This document shows, one piece after another, positions 28,799-30,744 of a stretch of DNA of 30,744 bases (positions are counted from its first letter, which is position 1; each line of letters starts with the position of its first letter). The notes below the pieces were generated by a model, which saw nothing but the letters and a program-made list of their open reading frames with translations, did not search any database and was not told the origin of the DNA. The stretch is from a virus. The stretch lies in the IMG/VR virus record IMGVR_UViG_3300033141_003769, positions 1 to 30,744 of that record; one strand, written 5' to 3'. Both the position numbers and the translations under genes were made by a program.

Positions 28799-29770
28799 GT
28801 GAAGGTGAAGAAGGTTTTTAATAACACGAGAATTTGTCAGATCGTCTATGATTGGAAACATGACCCTATAGAAATCCCACCTAATTGTGTTTTCCCCTCA
28901 AGAAACGTGGGACAATTCAAAGTCTGCCCAAACATTTCCAAATATCTGGAATCCGCTAAGCGTCTCTTAGCTATACGTCGGTTCGCTTTAGGGGACGTCT
29001 TAATGCTTCTCTGTGTTCTCCGTGAACTAAAGTCATATTACAAAATAGATCATATCACGCTCGCAACGTCGGGGATGTTAGCCGCCCATCCTGTCATAAA
29101 CCAACTCAACTTCTCAGCGGATCTTATCGTGCCCATAAGCGGAGTAAGTAAGCTCAGTTATGACGCGGCTTGTCATTTGGATGGCTGGTTGGAGTTGGAT
29201 CACATGTCAGACGAGTTCTCATCTAAACACAGGGTGGATCTTTATAGAGAATTCTTTGGACTCCCGACAGGCAGGAGCCCCGACTGGAGTGGATTTGAAA
29301 CAAGGGTCTCGGCTGAGTATTTTGTTTTTTGCCCTGCCGGTAGACGAATTTATAACTCGCTATCTCCGAGGTTAGCAGAGGAAATAAAGACTGCGCTTTC
29401 CCGTCATAAGAAAGTTGTTACAATCTCGGATGAAAATCGCGTTGAAGATGATAAGCTGGTTGATATTATTGCAGGTGCATCGGTTTTAGTGACGGTTGAT
29501 TCGGGTCCTCTTTGGATTGCACATTACACAGCGACACCGGTGGTCTTTCTTTCGGGACCAACTAAACCGGAACAGCGAGTTTCTTATCATCCTCTTTATC
29601 CTGATGGAGTTGAGACGGTGCAGCTAGCTGAGAGAGTGGGTTGCAGTTCTTGTTTTGAACGAGCGGCAAATTGTAATTTTAGTGCAGCGTGCATGAAGAA
29701 TGATAGAGAGGCAAAGGCAATAGCGTCAGAGGTGGTTAGGAAGGTTGGTAAAGTGAGGTGGAAACGATGA
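28799..29770 (+). CDS. Glycosyltransferase family 9-like protein (323 aa)
   Basis: A GTG at 28799 follows TTTAAGAGGT, which is a modest site. The N-terminal domain has the GT9 start RFALGDVLMLLCVLRELK at 61-78, and the C-terminal domain has the donor-site pattern VTVDSGPLWIAHYTATPVVF, then GPTKPEQR, at 232-260. Four Cys follow at 282, 285, 292 and 298 (CSSCF ... CNF..AC). GT9 enzymes such as ADP-heptose transferases use NDP-sugars to modify lipopolysaccharide. In a phage the target could be host surface sugar, virion protein or DNA. It forms a pair with the gene at 29767, overlapping it by 4 bases. Confidence 0.75.
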   Translation: MKVKKVFNNTRICQIVYDWKHDPIEIPPNCVFPSRNVGQFKVCPNISKYLESAKRLLAIRRFALGDVLMLLCVLRELKSYYKIDHITLATSGMLAAHPVINQLNFSADLIVPISGVSKLSYDAACHLDGWLELDHMSDEFSSKHRVDLYREFFGLPTGRSPDWSGFETRVSAEYFVFCPAGRRIYNSLSPRLAEEIKTALSRHKKVVTISDENRVEDDKLVDIIAGASVLVTVDSGPLWIAHYTATPVVFLSGPTKPEQRVSYHPLYPDGVETVQLAERVGCSSCFERAANCNFSAACMKNDREAKAIASEVVRKVGKVRWKR

Positions 29771-30744
29771 AACGCAACTCCGCTTCGGGTTGGGTTCCTA
29801 GAGGCAGAATCTTTAAGAATGAAACTAAAGCTCCTCAGATATTCTATGACTCTCATATGAATCCCATCATAGTTAAACCGGGAGAGTCAATTTTCCTCGA
29901 GACGATGCAGAAGTTTGGGGGGCTGGCTCATTATGCTGTTGATCCGAACCTGTGGAATAAAGCATCAGAGGTTGTTAAAGTTGCGGAGTCAGGAGGCAAA
30001 ATAGTTGTTGACTTACATCACATAGACAAGGCGGGCGACTCGCTTATGTTGTCCATACTCCCCAAGGCTATAAGAGCCGTGGCGTCAGAGGAGATGGAGA
30101 TCGTTGTTTGGGTTAATAATGAGAGGTGTAAAGAATATTGGCTCAATAATCCCGATGTTGATAGAGTAGTCACGGTGGAGGAGTCGGGCGACTTGGTTCT
30201 TGATGTCAACTCGCTGGAGTTAAAGTGGCGGGAGAAGTGGGCAGATAAGACGCTTGGATATCAAAGCAGGTCAAAGGTCTGGCTTAGCAATCTCGGGCTT
30301 CATCTTATTGACAGGACACCTCGATTGGTGCTTTCTGAGCGTGAGAAGAAGTGGGCGGAAGATCAAATTAAAAAGCTGAAGCGGGGCAAGGGTATTATAG
30401 CGGTACAAACTGAGGCAAGTACAAAAAGCCGTGAGGTCCCGGCCTTTAAAGACGTTATAAAGAAACTCAAGGCTAAGGGGTTTACTGTTATTGATTTAAC
30501 GGCAAAAGTAAAGGGAAGGTATAAATACTCATTTCGACAGGCCGCCGCCTTAGCTTCTAAAGCAGATCTTTTACTTGTCCCTGACTCATCCTTTCTACAT
30601 ATCGGAGGAGCGCTGAAGAAGCGCATGGTCGGTGTCTTTGGCTCGACAGAGGGCAGGATCATAGGAGAGGACTATGAGAAACTGTCAGTCGTTCAAGCCA
30701 AGCTCACCTGTAGGCGGACGTTTCCGTGCTGGTGGACGTTGGAT
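29767..30744 (+). CDS. Second glycosyltransferase family 9-like protein, cut by window end
   Basis: An ATG overlapping the previous stop (ATGA) opens a frame with no stop to the window end, at least 326 residues. It has DKAGDSLMLSILPKAIRA near 88-104 and LLLVPDSSFLHIGGALKKRM, then VGVFGSTEGRI, at 268-298. These are the two diagnostic blocks of the GT9 fold, with D-S-S-x-x-x-H in the donor site. A late CRRTFPC recalls the Cys pair in the preceding gene. The first ~85 residues are an extra N-terminal extension. A duplication origin with the gene at 28799 is likely, though they are far diverged. Confidence 0.75.
   Translation, partial: MKRNSASGWVPRGRIFKNETKAPQIFYDSHMNPIIVKPGESIFLETMQKFGGLAHYAVDPNLWNKASEVVKVAESGGKIVVDLHHIDKAGDSLMLSILPKAIRAVASEEMEIVVWVNNERCKEYWLNNPDVDRVVTVEESGDLVLDVNSLELKWREKWADKTLGYQSRSKVWLSNLGLHLIDRTPRLVLSEREKKWAEDQIKKLKRGKGIIAVQTEASTKSREVPAFKDVIKKLKAKGFTVIDLTAKVKGRYKYSFRQAAALASKADLLLVPDSSFLHIGGALKKRMVGVFGSTEGRIIGEDYEKLSVVQAKLTCRRTFPCWWTLD

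Noticed and set aside
1-30744. CRISPR arrays, tRNA genes, insertion sequences and attachment sites
   Set aside because: I found no regularly spaced direct repeats, no cloverleaf-like sequence with CCA end, no transposase or integrase, and no terminal inverted repeats of insertion-sequence type on reading by eye; a tRNA or repeat program could still find something.

Overview
The window is one continuous piece of a tailed double-stranded DNA bacteriophage (or prophage) genome of the Caudoviricetes type. The virion genes are T4-like in fold: a portal resembling T4 gp20, a gp21-type prohead protease and a gp23-type major capsid protein. Nearly every gene reads on the plus strand. Genes are packed with 1-20 base overlaps (often ATGA) and carry strong AGGAGG-type ribosome binding sites, with several GTG and TTG starts. 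This, and the proteins rich in Lys, Glu and Arg with many AGA/AGG codons, suggests a bacterial host with a Shine-Dalgarno-driven, low-to-mid GC genome, possibly a Firmicute or a thermophile. The host assignment is inference only.

Bases 1 to about 11,930 are an accessory (early/middle) region of some 36 small genes. Most belong to unnamed phage protein families, and many carry CxxC pairs that look like small zinc ribbons. Recognisable members are a DUF3560-like protein, a Rossmann methyltransferase-like protein, a MGTNYY-type zinc protein, an RlaP-like nucleotidyltransferase and an Api92/DUF1281-like protein. A decayed duplicate and a frameshifted gene lie side by side at 4962-5300. A small domain family is present in three copies at 7991 and 11488. 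Bases 11,957-13,622 hold a membrane-anchored lytic transglycosylase and a 5'-3' flap exonuclease.

At 13,640-13,893 the layout changes. A short minus-strand gene, the only convincing one in the window, sits beside a near-consensus sigma70 promoter (TTGACA, 17 bases, TATATT) that points into the packaging and head genes. From there run a putative small terminase, a ParB-domain protein, a large radical SAM protein with a B12-binding-like N-terminus, the large terminase, a two-helix membrane protein, a small helix-turn-helix protein, a 6-pyruvoyl-tetrahydropterin-synthase-like enzyme with Glu in place of the catalytic Cys, and the portal. Next come two small head-associated domain proteins, a MuF-like protein fused to a HEMGH metallopeptidase domain, a coiled-coil membrane protein, a prohead protease with a nested scaffold start, and the major capsid protein. 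A hairpin terminator follows the capsid gene. The window ends with two tandem GT9-type glycosyltransferase genes, the second cut by the window edge. No tail genes are present; they probably lie downstream.

The parts most likely to be new biology are the radical SAM/ParB/pterin-enzyme genes interleaved with packaging genes, the MuF-metallopeptidase fusion, the two genes with internal in-frame translation starts, and the lone antisense gene at the late promoter.
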